Of a stretch of 64,000 nt of DNA, positions 9,022 to 17,933 are shown piece after piece (positions within the stretch are counted from its first letter, which is position 1; each line of letters starts with the position of its first letter). The notes below the pieces were generated by a model. That model saw only the letters and a list, made by a program, of their open reading frames with translations, was not told the DNA's origin and searched no databases. Location: NCBI GenBank assembly GCA_000687675.1, contig JHWS01000003.1:266474-330473 (forward strand), in the 5' to 3' direction. This DNA comes from Lachnospiraceae bacterium NC2008 (GTDB lineage: Bacteria; Bacillota; Clostridia; Lachnospirales; Lachnospiraceae). The position numbers were made by a program, and so were the translations under genes.

Positions 9022-10383
9022 ATGAAAATTATCATTGTTGGATGTGGTAAAGTTGGTAGAACTCTTATAGATCAGCTTTCACACGAGTCACATGATATAA
9101 CAGTTATCGATCATGATACAAGTCAGATTAACGAGATAACATCTACATATGATGTTATGGGTGTTGTAGGTAATGGCGCCAGTTACAAAGTTTTAGACGA
9201 TGCAGGAATCCGCAATGCTGACCTTCTTATTGCAGTTACTGAATCTGACGAGATTAACCTTCTTAGCTGTCTTTTTGCAAGAAAGGCAGGTATCAAGAAT
9301 ACTATTGCCAGAGTTAGAAATCCTCAGTACGAAGAGGAAGTTAATTATATTAAAGATGAACTTGGTCTTTCTCTTATTATTAATCCGGAGCACGCTGCTG
9401 CATCTGAGATTGCAAGAATCTTAAGATTTCCATCTGCTACTAAGATTGAAACTTTTGATAAGGGAAGAGTTGAACTTATAACATTTACAGTAGAGTCGGG
9501 TTCAAAGATTAATGGTATGAACCTTATTGATATAGCAAACCTTACTAAGGCTAAGGTTCTTATCTGCGCCGTTATGCGTGGAGACGAAGTTCTTATTCCT
9601 AATGGACGTTTCGTTATTGAAGAGAACGACAAGGTTTCTATTATTACTACCAGCCAGGATGCCAAGGGCTTCTTTAAGAAGATAGGTTATGATACTCATC
9701 AGGTGAAAAATGCCATGATAGCAGGTGGTGGTAAGATTGCCTACTATCTTGCAAAGGAACTTGATTCATCAGGCATAGACGTTAAGATTCTTGATTGGGA
9801 CGAGGAAAGATGTGAAACACTTAGCGAGCTTCTTCCTAAGGCAACTATTATCAACGGAGATGTTTCTAATCAGGACGTTCTTATTGAAGAGGGTATCGAT
9901 CGTACAGATTCTTTCGTGGCGTTAACTGGTATTGATGAGACCAATGTCTTCCTTACATTATTTGCAAAGCAAAGATCTAGTGCAAAGGTTATAACAAAGA
10001 TAAATCGTATCAACTTCAATGATGTTGTTACATCTTTCAACCTAGGTTCTGTAATCAGTCCTAAAGAAATTACAGCAGATACTATTGTTAGCTATGTTAG
10101 AGCTAAACAGAATGTTATTGGTTCTAACGTTGAGACATTATATAACATCGTTCAGGGCAAGGTTGAGGCCCTTGAATTCAAGATTACAGCTAACAGTGAA
10201 GTTCTTAATAAGCCACTTATGGAACTTGATATTAAGAAGAACATTCTTATCGGTTGTATCAATAGAAATGGAAAGCCTATTATCCCTAACGGTCAGAGCC
10301 AGATTCTTAAGGGTGACAAGGTTATAGTTGTTACAACAGAAACAGGACTTAATAACTTTAGCGATATATTTGTTAAGCAATAA
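9022..10383 (+). CDS. trkA: Trk system potassium uptake regulatory protein TrkA
   Basis: TrkA is the cytoplasmic NAD(H)/nucleotide-gated ring that controls the TrkH channel. Two RCK units are visible in 453 residues: Rossmann motifs VGCGKVGRTL (residues 6-15) and AGGGKIAYYL (about 234-243), each followed by a TrkA-C domain (LINPEHAAASEIA after the first, SPKEITADTIVSY after the second). GTGGGAGAA upstream serves as ribosome binding site. trkH follows by 13 bases. RCK_C domains of K+ transporters often respond to c-di-AMP in Firmicutes; the cyclase cdaA is in this window, but a link is inferred only. Confidence 0.96.
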   Translation: MKIIIVGCGKVGRTLIDQLSHESHDITVIDHDTSQINEITSTYDVMGVVGNGASYKVLDDAGIRNADLLIAVTESDEINLLSCLFARKAGIKNTIARVRNPQYEEEVNYIKDELGLSLIINPEHAAASEIARILRFPSATKIETFDKGRVELITFTVESGSKINGMNLIDIANLTKAKVLICAVMRGDEVLIPNGRFVIEENDKVSIITTSQDAKGFFKKIGYDTHQVKNAMIAGGGKIAYYLAKELDSSGIDVKILDWDEERCETLSELLPKATIINGDVSNQDVLIEEGIDRTDSFVALTGIDETNVFLTLFAKQRSSAKVITKINRINFNDVVTSFNLGSVISPKEITADTIVSYVRAKQNVIGSNVETLYNIVQGKVEALEFKITANSEVLNKPLMELDIKKNILIGCINRNGKPIIPNGQSQILKGDKVIVVTTETGLNNFSDIFVKQ

Positions 10384-10396
10384 ATAGGTAGAGAAG

Positions 10397-11839
10397 ATGA
10401 ATTTCGGTATTATATTTAACATACTAGGATGGATTATTTCCATAGAAGGGGCCTTTATGATACTTCCTGGCCTCTGCGGTATTATATATGGTGAAGACAG
10501 CTGGTTATACTTTATAGCAACAGCTGTTGTTACTCTTATACTTGGTATCATTCTTATTAAGAGAAAGCCAAAGAGCCAGCAGTTCTTTACAAAAGAAGGA
10601 TTTGCTATTGTAGGTCTTGGCTGGGTTCTTATGTCTGCCATAGGAGCAGTTCCTCTTTATCTAAGCAGACAGATTCCATTTTATATAGATGCATTATTTG
10701 AAGTAGTATCCGGTTTTACGACAACAGGTGCAAGTATATGTCCTGATGTTGAAGCACTTGACCATGCAGTGAATCTTTGGAGATGTTTTACTCACTGGAT
10801 TGGCGGTATGGGTGTACTGGTATTTCTTCTTACTATACTTCCTATGGCCGGTGGCAATACTATGAATCTTATGAAAGCAGAGTCACCTGGACCATCTGTT
10901 GGAAAGCTTGTTCCTAAGATTAGAGATTCTGCCAAGATTCTTTATTTTATATATTTTGGCATGACCATACTTCAGTTTATTCTACTTGTATGTGCAGGTA
11001 TGCCGGTTTTTGATTCTATCTGTACATCCTTTGGTACAGCAGGAACCGGTGGATATGGTATCAAATGTTCCAGCATCGGTGGCTATAGTCCGACGATTCA
11101 ATGGATAGTTACCATATTTATGATTCTTTACGGAGTTAACTTTAACTTCTACTTCTTCCTTCTTCTTGGAAAGAACAAGAAGGAAGCATTTAAGATAGAA
11201 GAAGTCAGGTGGTATATCGGAATTATCCTGGTTTCCATCGGCATTATCGTTTGGAATATACATGGTATGTACTCAAGCTTAAGCCATGCGGTCAGAGATG
11301 CATCTTTTACTGTTGGATCGGTTATCACAACAACAGGATTTGCTACTGCTGATTTTGGTACCTGGCCGGTTCTTTCGCAAACCTTGCTTGTTATAATTAT
11401 GTTTTGCGGTGCTTGTGCCGGCTCTACAGGTGGTGGTATCAAGGTATCGCGAATTATGATTATACTACGCGCTGTTAAGTATGAAATAGATTCATTTGTC
11501 CACCCAAGAAGTGTCAAGGTTATGCGTATGGATGGTAAACCGGTGGAGAAGGATACTATAAGAGCAGCTATTATGTTTATGTCTGTATATGTAATGGTAT
11601 TTACCATATCCATATTTGTAGTAGCTTTTGACGGATTTGACCTGGTTACTAATTTTACATCGGTAACTGCAACATTCAACAATATAGGGCCGGGACTATC
11701 TTTGGTAGGGCCTACAGGTAACTATGCTTCATTCTCCATCTTGTCTAAAATTGTCTTTATATTTGACATGCTGGCAGGCAGACTTGAGCTCTTCCCAATT
11801 CTTATTCTCTGCTCTCCAGCACTTTGGAAAAAGAGATAA
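10397..11839 (+). CDS. trkH: Trk system potassium uptake protein TrkH
   Basis: TrkH is the membrane pore subunit of the low-affinity K+ transporter. Four pore-loop repeats can be recognised around GFTTTGAS, GTAGTGGYG, TTTGFATADF and FNNIGPGL, each with the expected glycine for the selectivity filter. There are 10-12 hydrophobic segments in 480 residues, the standard length. The gene lies 13 bases after trkA and is evidently in the same operon. No convincing terminator follows. Confidence 0.96.
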   Translation: MNFGIIFNILGWIISIEGAFMILPGLCGIIYGEDSWLYFIATAVVTLILGIILIKRKPKSQQFFTKEGFAIVGLGWVLMSAIGAVPLYLSRQIPFYIDALFEVVSGFTTTGASICPDVEALDHAVNLWRCFTHWIGGMGVLVFLLTILPMAGGNTMNLMKAESPGPSVGKLVPKIRDSAKILYFIYFGMTILQFILLVCAGMPVFDSICTSFGTAGTGGYGIKCSSIGGYSPTIQWIVTIFMILYGVNFNFYFFLLLGKNKKEAFKIEEVRWYIGIILVSIGIIVWNIHGMYSSLSHAVRDASFTVGSVITTTGFATADFGTWPVLSQTLLVIIMFCGACAGSTGGGIKVSRIMIILRAVKYEIDSFVHPRSVKVMRMDGKPVEKDTIRAAIMFMSVYVMVFTISIFVVAFDGFDLVTNFTSVTATFNNIGPGLSLVGPTGNYASFSILSKIVFIFDMLAGRLELFPILILCSPALWKKR

Positions 11840-11919
11840 TTACCGGGAAAAATATTCAAATTTATAATAATATTCCTATAAATCATGTGGATTACTGATT
11901 ATTTTTAGAGGATTTTTAG

Positions 11920-11948
11920 TGTCCAAACTAGATTAGATGTGATATTAT
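11920..11948 (+). promoter_or_regulatory. Possible promoter of nfnAB
   Basis: TATTAT (11943-11948) with a TG two bases upstream forms an extended -10. The -35 (TGTCCA, 17-base spacer) is poor. nfnA starts 63 bases downstream. Confidence 0.35.
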
Positions 11949-12010
11949 AGGCACGATGTACATTTTTTGTGCAGTTGATTATTAATAGTTATGTTAAGGA
12001 AGGAAAAGAA

Positions 12011-12889
12011 ATGTTTAAGATTTTAAGGGCAGAAGAACTTACTGAGAATATATTTCTTATGGAAGTTGAAGCTAAGAGAGTAGCAGCACATTGCTTACCT
12101 GGACAGTTCGTTATTGTCAGAGGTAGCGAGGATGGAGAGCGTATTCCTCTTACTATCTGTGATTATGATAGAGAGAAGGGAACAATCACTATAGTATTCC
12201 AGATTGTTGGTCAGGGAACATTGTTCTTATCAAACCTCAAGGCTGGAGATAGCTTTACTGATTTTGTTGGACCTCTTGGATGCCCTTCAGAATTCTGTGA
12301 TGAAGATATAGAGTCACTTAAGAAGAAGTCAATCCTCTTCGTAGCAGGTGGTGTTGGTACAGCTCCAGTATATCCACAGGTTAAGTGGCTTAAGGAACAT
12401 GGTGTTAATGCTGACGTTGTAGTTGGTGCTAAGACTAAGAGTATCCTTATTCTTGAGAAAGAGATGGAAGCGGTTGCTGGTAATCTCTATGTAACAACAG
12501 ATGATGGTTCATATGGCAGAAGCGGTATGGTAACTAAGACTGTAGAAGACCTTGTAGCAGAAGGTAAGAAATATGATGTCTGCGTAACTATAGGTCCTAT
12601 GATTATGATGAAGTTCGTATGTAAGCTTACAGAGAAGCTTGGTATTCCAACAGTTGTATCTCTTAACCCTATTATGGTTGATGGTACAGGTATGTGTGGT
12701 GCTTGCCGAGTTACAGTTGGTGATGAAGTTAAGTTTGCATGTGTTGATGGTCCAGAATTCGATGGCCACAAAGTAAACTTTGATGAAGCTATGCGTCGTC
12801 AGACACTTTACAAGACAGAAGAAGGAAGAGCATTCCTCGCTGCTAAAGAAGGCGACACACATCACGGTGGCTGCGGTAACTGCAACTAA
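12011..12889 (+). CDS. nfnA: NADH-dependent ferredoxin:NADP+ oxidoreductase, subunit A (NfnA-type)
   Basis: NfnA is the FAD and [2Fe-2S] subunit of the electron-bifurcating NfnAB complex, which couples NADH and reduced ferredoxin to NADP+ reduction. The protein shows a flavin-binding PGQFVIVR, a GPLG nucleotide loop, AGGVGTAPVYPQ for pyridine nucleotide binding, and a C-terminal iron-sulphur cluster motif GMCGACRV...FACVDGPEFDGH. I chose the Met at 12011, preceded by AAGGAAAAG; 14 further residues upstream are open but have no ribosome binding site. 292 residues is normal. nfnB follows 30 bases later. Confidence 0.9.
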   Translation: MFKILRAEELTENIFLMEVEAKRVAAHCLPGQFVIVRGSEDGERIPLTICDYDREKGTITIVFQIVGQGTLFLSNLKAGDSFTDFVGPLGCPSEFCDEDIESLKKKSILFVAGGVGTAPVYPQVKWLKEHGVNADVVVGAKTKSILILEKEMEAVAGNLYVTTDDGSYGRSGMVTKTVEDLVAEGKKYDVCVTIGPMIMMKFVCKLTEKLGIPTVVSLNPIMVDGTGMCGACRVTVGDEVKFACVDGPEFDGHKVNFDEAMRRQTLYKTEEGRAFLAAKEGDTHHGGCGNCN

Positions 12890-12919
12890 TAGTGGACTAG
12901 AATATAAGGAGATATAGTA

Positions 12920-14311
12920 ATGGAAGTAGATGTTATGAAGAAAGTTCCTGTTAAAGAACAGGATCCAAAAGTAAGAGCAACTAATTTTGAAGAAGTTTGT
13001 CTTGGATATACAGCTGAAGAAGCAAAGTGCGAAGCATCAAGATGTATTAACTGTAAGAATGCACAGTGTATGAAGGGATGTCCTGTATCTATTAACATTC
13101 CAGGTTTCGTAGAGCAGGTTAAGAATGATGATTTCGAAGCAGCTTATAAGATTATAAGCGAGTCTTCTGCACTTCCAGCAGTATGTGGTCGTGTATGTCC
13201 ACAGGAAAGCCAGTGCGAAGGTAAATGCATCCGTGGTATCAAGGGAGAAGCAATCTCTATTGGTAAGCTTGAAAGATTCGTAGCTGACTGGGCTAGAGAG
13301 AATGGTATCAAGCCAGAAAAGACAGCTGCACCTAATGGTAAGAAGGTAGCTGTTATCGGTTCAGGTCCTGCAGGTCTTACATGTGCAGGTGACCTTGCTA
13401 AGCTTGGTTATGATGTAACAATCTTCGAAGCACTTCACAAAGCAGGTGGTGTTCTTGTTTACGGTATTCCAGAATTCCGTCTTCCTAAGGATGCAGTAGT
13501 TGCTAAGGAAATCGAGAACGTTAAGGCACTTGGCGTTAAGATAGAAACAGACGTAGTTATCGGTAAGTCTACAACAGTAGATCAGCTTATGGAAGATGAA
13601 GGATTTGATGCTGTATTCATCGGCTCAGGTGCTGGACTTCCTAAGTTCATGGGTATCCCAGGAGAGAACTCTAACGGTGTATTCTCTGCTAACGAGTACC
13701 TTACAAGATCTAACCTTATGAAGGCATTTAACGAAGATTCTAATACACCTATTATGAGAGGTAAGAAGGTAGCAGTAGTTGGTGGCGGTAACGTTGCTAT
13801 GGATGCTGCCAGAACAGCTCTTAGACTTGGTGCTGAAGTACATATCGTTTATCGTAGATCAGAAGCTGAGCTTCCAGCCAGAGTTGAAGAAGTACATCAC
13901 GCTAAAGAAGAAGGAGTTATCTTCGATCTTCTTACTAATCCAACACAGATTCTTGCAGATGAGAATGGCTGGGTTAAGGGTATTGAATGTATCCGTATGG
14001 AACTTGGTGAGCCAGATGCATCTGGTAGACGTCGTCCAGTAGAAGTTGCTGGTTCTGAGTTTGTTATCGATGTTGATACAGTAATCATGTCACTTGGTAC
14101 ATCTCCTAACCCACTTATCTCTTCTACAACAAAGGGACTTGAGATTAACGGTAGAAAGTGTATCGTTGCATCAGAAGACCTTGGTAAGACATCAAAAGAT
14201 GGTGTATATGCCGGCGGTGATGCAGTTACAGGTGCTGCTACAGTTATCCTTGCTATGGGTGCTGGTAAGGCAGGCGCTAAGGGTATTCACGAATATCTTT
14301 CAAACAAGTAA
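12920..14311 (+). CDS. nfnB: NADPH-dependent glutamate synthase small-subunit-like protein, NfnB-type
   Basis: This subunit resembles GltD and carries two [4Fe-4S] clusters and the bifurcating FAD. The N-terminal cysteines read CINCKNAQCMKGCP and CGRVCPQESQCEGKCIRG. The FAD Rossmann motif is GSGPAGLTCAGDL (about residues 142-154) and the NADPH motif VVGGGNVAMDAARTALRLG. The end has GGDAVTGAATVILAMGAGK. AAGGAG lies 7 bases before the ATG. Pairing with an nfnA-type gene, rather than with a large glutamate synthase subunit, favours NfnB over GltD. Confidence 0.92.
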   Translation: MEVDVMKKVPVKEQDPKVRATNFEEVCLGYTAEEAKCEASRCINCKNAQCMKGCPVSINIPGFVEQVKNDDFEAAYKIISESSALPAVCGRVCPQESQCEGKCIRGIKGEAISIGKLERFVADWARENGIKPEKTAAPNGKKVAVIGSGPAGLTCAGDLAKLGYDVTIFEALHKAGGVLVYGIPEFRLPKDAVVAKEIENVKALGVKIETDVVIGKSTTVDQLMEDEGFDAVFIGSGAGLPKFMGIPGENSNGVFSANEYLTRSNLMKAFNEDSNTPIMRGKKVAVVGGGNVAMDAARTALRLGAEVHIVYRRSEAELPARVEEVHHAKEEGVIFDLLTNPTQILADENGWVKGIECIRMELGEPDASGRRRPVEVAGSEFVIDVDTVIMSLGTSPNPLISSTTKGLEINGRKCIVASEDLGKTSKDGVYAGGDAVTGAATVILAMGAGKAGAKGIHEYLSNK

Positions 14312-14330
14312 TTAACTAACTTAATGATAA

Positions 14331-14358
14331 GAGCGGAGATATGAATCTCCGCTCTTTT
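14331..14358 (+). terminator. Terminator of nfnAB
   Basis: GAGCGGAGAT and ATCTCCGCTC form a perfect 10-bp stem with an ATGA loop, followed by TTTT. Confidence 0.93.
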
Positions 14359-14446
14359 GTGTTATAATACATACGGGTTTAAGCGAAATTAGGGGCGTTT
14401 GTCCTCTATAACTATTACTCAAACAATATGAAATGAGGGTTATGCT

Positions 14447-15832
14447 ATGAGCAAAGAAGTTAAAGACGAGATTAAGGACGAAGTAAAAGAAGAAACTAAA
14501 GAAGAAATAAAAGAAGAAATCTCTGAAGAGGTTAAGGATAATAAAGTGGAAGACAAGAAGAAGTCAGTAGAGGATAATGTAGCTGACAATAAGAAAAATA
14601 TCGATGAGAATAAGAAAGGCATCGATGCTAACCGTGAATTAATTAATACAAATAACGAGCTTATTAAAACTAATAGAAAGCTTATCTATGTTATGTATGG
14701 AATCATGATAGCAATCTGGATTGGTTCTGTAATAACAACAATCTACTTTATGACAAAGTACAACCATATTAACAAGGTTGTTAACGATAGAGGTAAGGGA
14801 ACTATTGAAAGTAACATTATCGTAGGTGAGGATGCAGGTGGCAATGCAGGACTTGCTTATGCTAGTACAGAAGAGTCTCTTCCAATAGACCCAGAAGGCA
14901 GCAAGGCAGATGCTATCGCTGGTAAAGATCAGTCAAGTGCTGATGCTAATAAGTATATGATTCACTTTACTGTAGGTGGTTACAGATTCTATGTTCCTAA
15001 CGAGTACGAGTGTATGGCAGTTGAGAATGTAGGTGTTATTATCTACAAGGCTGATTCATTCCAGATGAAGATTGTTGTTAAGGGTAGACCTTATGACGAA
15101 GTTGTTAATGATGAAGCAAGTATGAAGAAAGCTGCTGAGGCTGCTGGTGCAGAACTTACTTCTGAAATAACAGATGCAACAGTTAATAACAACAAATACA
15201 CATTCTTTAGATGTAACATCAATGGCGACGAGCATTTTGTAATTTATGGTTCAACTCCTGATGGCAAGTCACATACAGGTGGTCAGATAGAGATATTTGA
15301 TAAGAAACTTTCTGATGAAGACTTACTTAACATATTCAACAGCGTAGCTGAGAATGCTGAAGTTGATGAGTCAGTTGTGGCAGCAAAGGATGATAAGGAT
15401 CCAGCAAGACTTGATACAAGTTCAATTGAGTTTGGTGATACAACAGTTAAGTACAACGTTCCAGCAGGATTATACTACAGTGATACAATCACACATGATA
15501 ACAATGTAGTTGAGACATTCTGGGATGAGACAACATTTGTAGAAGTTAACTTAACTGATAAGACAGACTACGAAGGACCTAAGTCATACGTTGAAGCTGA
15601 TGGTGCTTCTACTATGGGAGATGACGAAGAAGTTCTTAGCGAGAAGGTAGGAGACAACAAGGTTTACTACTATATCAATGCCAGCAAGGGCTCAAGTGGT
15701 GGTAATAACCAGCATATATATGCAGCATGCAGCATAGGAGATGATATTTTCCATGTAGCATATACTGTATATGAAAGCGATGAAGAGCTTACATTCGATG
15801 ATGTAAAAGAGTTCTTCGAATTTACAAACTAG
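14447..15832 (+). CDS. Membrane-anchored protein with charged coiled-coil N terminus, unknown function
   Basis: Residues 1-75 are almost entirely Lys/Glu/Asp/Asn in heptad-like repeats (KDEIKDEVKEE), predicting a cytoplasmic coiled coil. A single transmembrane segment follows at about 80-103. The remaining 350 residues should lie outside the cell and look like two mixed alpha/beta domains, with YRFYVPNEYEC and VKYNVPAGLYY as matching openings of a possible repeated domain. I do not recognise the family. It sits alone after the nfnAB terminator and 20 bases before cvfB. TATAAT at 14363 right after the terminator may be its -10. Confidence 0.75.
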   Translation: MSKEVKDEIKDEVKEETKEEIKEEISEEVKDNKVEDKKKSVEDNVADNKKNIDENKKGIDANRELINTNNELIKTNRKLIYVMYGIMIAIWIGSVITTIYFMTKYNHINKVVNDRGKGTIESNIIVGEDAGGNAGLAYASTEESLPIDPEGSKADAIAGKDQSSADANKYMIHFTVGGYRFYVPNEYECMAVENVGVIIYKADSFQMKIVVKGRPYDEVVNDEASMKKAAEAAGAELTSEITDATVNNNKYTFFRCNINGDEHFVIYGSTPDGKSHTGGQIEIFDKKLSDEDLLNIFNSVAENAEVDESVVAAKDDKDPARLDTSSIEFGDTTVKYNVPAGLYYSDTITHDNNVVETFWDETTFVEVNLTDKTDYEGPKSYVEADGASTMGDDEEVLSEKVGDNKVYYYINASKGSSGGNNQHIYAACSIGDDIFHVAYTVYESDEELTFDDVKEFFEFTN

Positions 15833-15852
15833 GATAATGACAGGAAATATTA

Positions 15853-16683
15853 ATGTATAAATTAGGCGAGATTCAAAATCTTAAAATATGTAAGAAGGTA
15901 GACTTTGGTGTATACCTGACGGATGAGGAAAGTGAGGACCGTGTCCTTCTTCCTAAGAAGCAGGTGCCAGAGGGAGCTGCTATAGGAGATACTATCGAAG
16001 TATTTCTCTATAAAGATTCTGAAGACAGGATGATAGCTACTACTGCTAAGCCACTTCTTACTATGGGTAAGCTTGCCAGACTTAAAGTTGCTCAGGTAGG
16101 TAAGATAGGAGCATTTCTTGACTGGGGACTTGAAAAGGATTTATTTCTTCCTTTCAAGCAGCAGACTAAGAAGGTTAAAGAGGGAGATGAAGTATTAGTA
16201 TCTCTTTATATAGATAAGAGCTCAAGACTCTGCGCGACTATGAATGTTTATAAGAGTCTATCTAAAAAGTCTCCATATAAAACTGGAGATGAGGTTAAGG
16301 GTACTATCTATGAAAGCAGCGATAACTTTGGTTTATTCGTTGCAGTTGATGATCTCTATCAGGCTATTATCCCTAAGAAGGAGATGTACGGCGACTTAGA
16401 GATAGGCAAGGTGATAAGTGCCAGAGTTACTAGTCTTACAGATGATGGTAAGCTTAATCTTAGTGTTAGAGAGAAAGCCTACGTTCAGATGTACCCAGAT
16501 ATGGATAAGATTATGAACCTTCTTGATTCATATAACGGAGTCCTTCCATTTACTGAGAAGGCTTCTAAGGAAGTTATCTACAGAGAAACGGGTATGAGTA
16601 AGAACGAGTTTAAGAGAGCAGTAGGTCATCTTTATAAAGAAAGAAAGATTACTATTACTGACGGTAAGATTCGTAAAGCTTGA
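15853..16683 (+). CDS. cvfB: S1-domain RNA-binding protein, CvfB family
   Basis: CvfB proteins carry three S1-like OB folds and a winged helix and bind RNA; in staphylococci they affect virulence gene expression. Visible here are the N-terminal GEIQNLKICKKVDFGVYL, a second module with VGKIGAFLDWGLEKDLFLP, a third with YESSDNFGLFVAVDDLYQAIIP and VTSLTDDGKLNLSVR, and a C-terminal winged-helix part ending GHLYKERKITITDGKI. 276 residues is the family length. The gene is preceded by AGGAAAT and ends just before a terminator shared with the facing yjfB-like gene. Confidence 0.92.
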   Translation: MYKLGEIQNLKICKKVDFGVYLTDEESEDRVLLPKKQVPEGAAIGDTIEVFLYKDSEDRMIATTAKPLLTMGKLARLKVAQVGKIGAFLDWGLEKDLFLPFKQQTKKVKEGDEVLVSLYIDKSSRLCATMNVYKSLSKKSPYKTGDEVKGTIYESSDNFGLFVAVDDLYQAIIPKKEMYGDLEIGKVISARVTSLTDDGKLNLSVREKAYVQMYPDMDKIMNLLDSYNGVLPFTEKASKEVIYRETGMSKNEFKRAVGHLYKERKITITDGKIRKA

Positions 16684-16707
16684 TGATTTCGTTTAAGGCA
16701 AATAAAA

Positions 16708-16747
16708 AAGCATAATCTGTTAATTCAGATTATGCTTCTTATTTTTT
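16708..16747. terminator. Bidirectional terminator between cvfB and yjfB
   Basis: AAGCATAATCTG and CAGATTATGCTT (16708-16719, 16726-16737) form a 12-bp stem. T-rich sequence follows on the plus strand and an A tract precedes it, so it can serve both convergent genes. Confidence 0.85.
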
Positions 16748-16762
16748 GTAAGTTATTCGAAT

Positions 16763-16954
16763 TTATACGGACACATCAAAGTTGCCGCCAATATGAGGGT
16801 TAACAGAATTTTCCATACTTGCAGCATCCATCATCTTGAGTATGCCTGCACCTTCTATTTTCTGCTCGTCCATACTTTTACTAAGAACAGCAGTACCAAC
16901 ACTTGTAAGATTCTTTGACATCGCCAAATTCATTGAAATCTGTGCTATATCCAT
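16763..16954 (-). CDS. yjfB: YjfB family putative motility protein
   Basis: This 63-residue protein has the pattern of the YjfB family: MDIAQISMNLAMSKNLTSVGTAVLSKSMD and a C-terminal NPHIGGNFDVSV. Members are small proteins associated with flagellated Firmicutes; their molecular function is not established. It is the only clear minus-strand gene in the window. The ribosome binding site AAGGAGGT lies 8 bases before the ATG on the minus strand. A possible promoter upstream on that strand reads TTGATA-N17-TAAAAT (near 17015-16985); no clear sigma-D box was found. The flagellar genes at 34-36 kb and 39.5 kb fit a motile organism. Confidence 0.85.
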   Translation of the reverse strand: MDIAQISMNLAMSKNLTSVGTAVLSKSMDEQKIEGAGILKMMDAASMENSVNPHIGGNFDVSV

Positions 16955-17049
16955 GTTAAACCTCCTTGCATCAATTTAGTATAATAATTTTATTACATAC
17001 ATCATAATATATCAATCTTAAAGATTACTAAACCAAAGGAAAATTTTTT

Positions 17050-17745
17050 ATGCGAGAATACAGTATTATGGGTCTGCCTTTTAAGGAGTATCCACTTAAA
17101 GAAGCATCTGAATATTATAGAAGCCTTATGAGAAGCCCGGGGATGCACCTTACATCCTTTATTTCTTACAATGAGATACTAGAGATAGTAGATAGCAAAA
17201 TCTATCAAAAGTGGTTTGGGGCATTTGAATATATCATATCGCCTGATATGTACAGCGATAAGGAATCTGTAGATGATGTGAAGGCGTCGGACTTTCTAGA
17301 TAACCTTCTTCGTGAGCTTATGGCTTCCAAGGCGGGGATATATCTTCTTTGCGATACCAAGGCCCACCTTGACAGCCTTAAGCAGGTTTTGGACAGGTAC
17401 AGTACCATAGCTGAGAATACATTTAATATAGTTGGTGAAGATCTATATGACGAAGTAAACAAGGAAGCTATCTTTAATAGAATCAATGTTGAATGCCCGG
17501 TTATGATTATATCAACTATGACATTTGACATGCAGGGCCACGTTATGATGGAGGGAAGAAAACTACTGTCAGCATCTGTATGGCTGGGACTTATACCTTC
17601 TGTTGTAGAAAATATCAAAAAAGGTAGACATATCTGGGATATATCTTTTAAGACCAAATTCGAGTTTAGATGGCGCTTAGAGCGCTATCACAGGGAACAC
17701 AAGAACCAATTAGTAAAAGTTAACGAAAAAAGAAAAAAGAGTTAA
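17050..17745 (+). CDS. Divergent WecG/TagA/CpsF-like protein
   Basis: The 231 residues follow the general layout of the WecG/TagA glycosyltransferase fold: an early ISYNEILEIV, then YLLCDTKAHLDSLKQVLDRY (matching the 'hLLGG...A...L...YP' element), then FNRINVECPVMIISTMTFDMQG and SASVWLGLIP (matching the paired 'P..lhVglG.PkQE' and 'vGVGgaFDFl' elements). The usual catalytic Asp and Gly-rich residues of that family are not conserved, so it may be a non-catalytic relative. The assignment is by pattern only. The gene has no operon partner and ends before a weak TAGG...CCTA hairpin with a T run at about 17769-17795. Confidence 0.45.
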   Translation: MREYSIMGLPFKEYPLKEASEYYRSLMRSPGMHLTSFISYNEILEIVDSKIYQKWFGAFEYIISPDMYSDKESVDDVKASDFLDNLLRELMASKAGIYLLCDTKAHLDSLKQVLDRYSTIAENTFNIVGEDLYDEVNKEAIFNRINVECPVMIISTMTFDMQGHVMMEGRKLLSASVWLGLIPSVVENIKKGRHIWDISFKTKFEFRWRLERYHREHKNQLVKVNEKRKKS

Positions 17746-17933
17746 TCAGTAAAAATGTATAATAAAATAGGATTAAAACCTAGATTTTTTTGTGTATTTA
17801 TATTAGAATGATGAATGGGTTTATAAAAACTATATCAATTACAAAATTAGGTATTGGCTATTTTGACTAATCAGGTAAAAAGAAGCCTTGAAAAATGCTA
17901 GTCATTTTTCTGAAAACACAGGAGGTATTATTT

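Noticed and set aside
14440..14622. Ser/Leu-rich minus-strand frame
   Set aside because: It is the reverse complement of the Lys/Glu-rich coiled coil of the 14447 gene.
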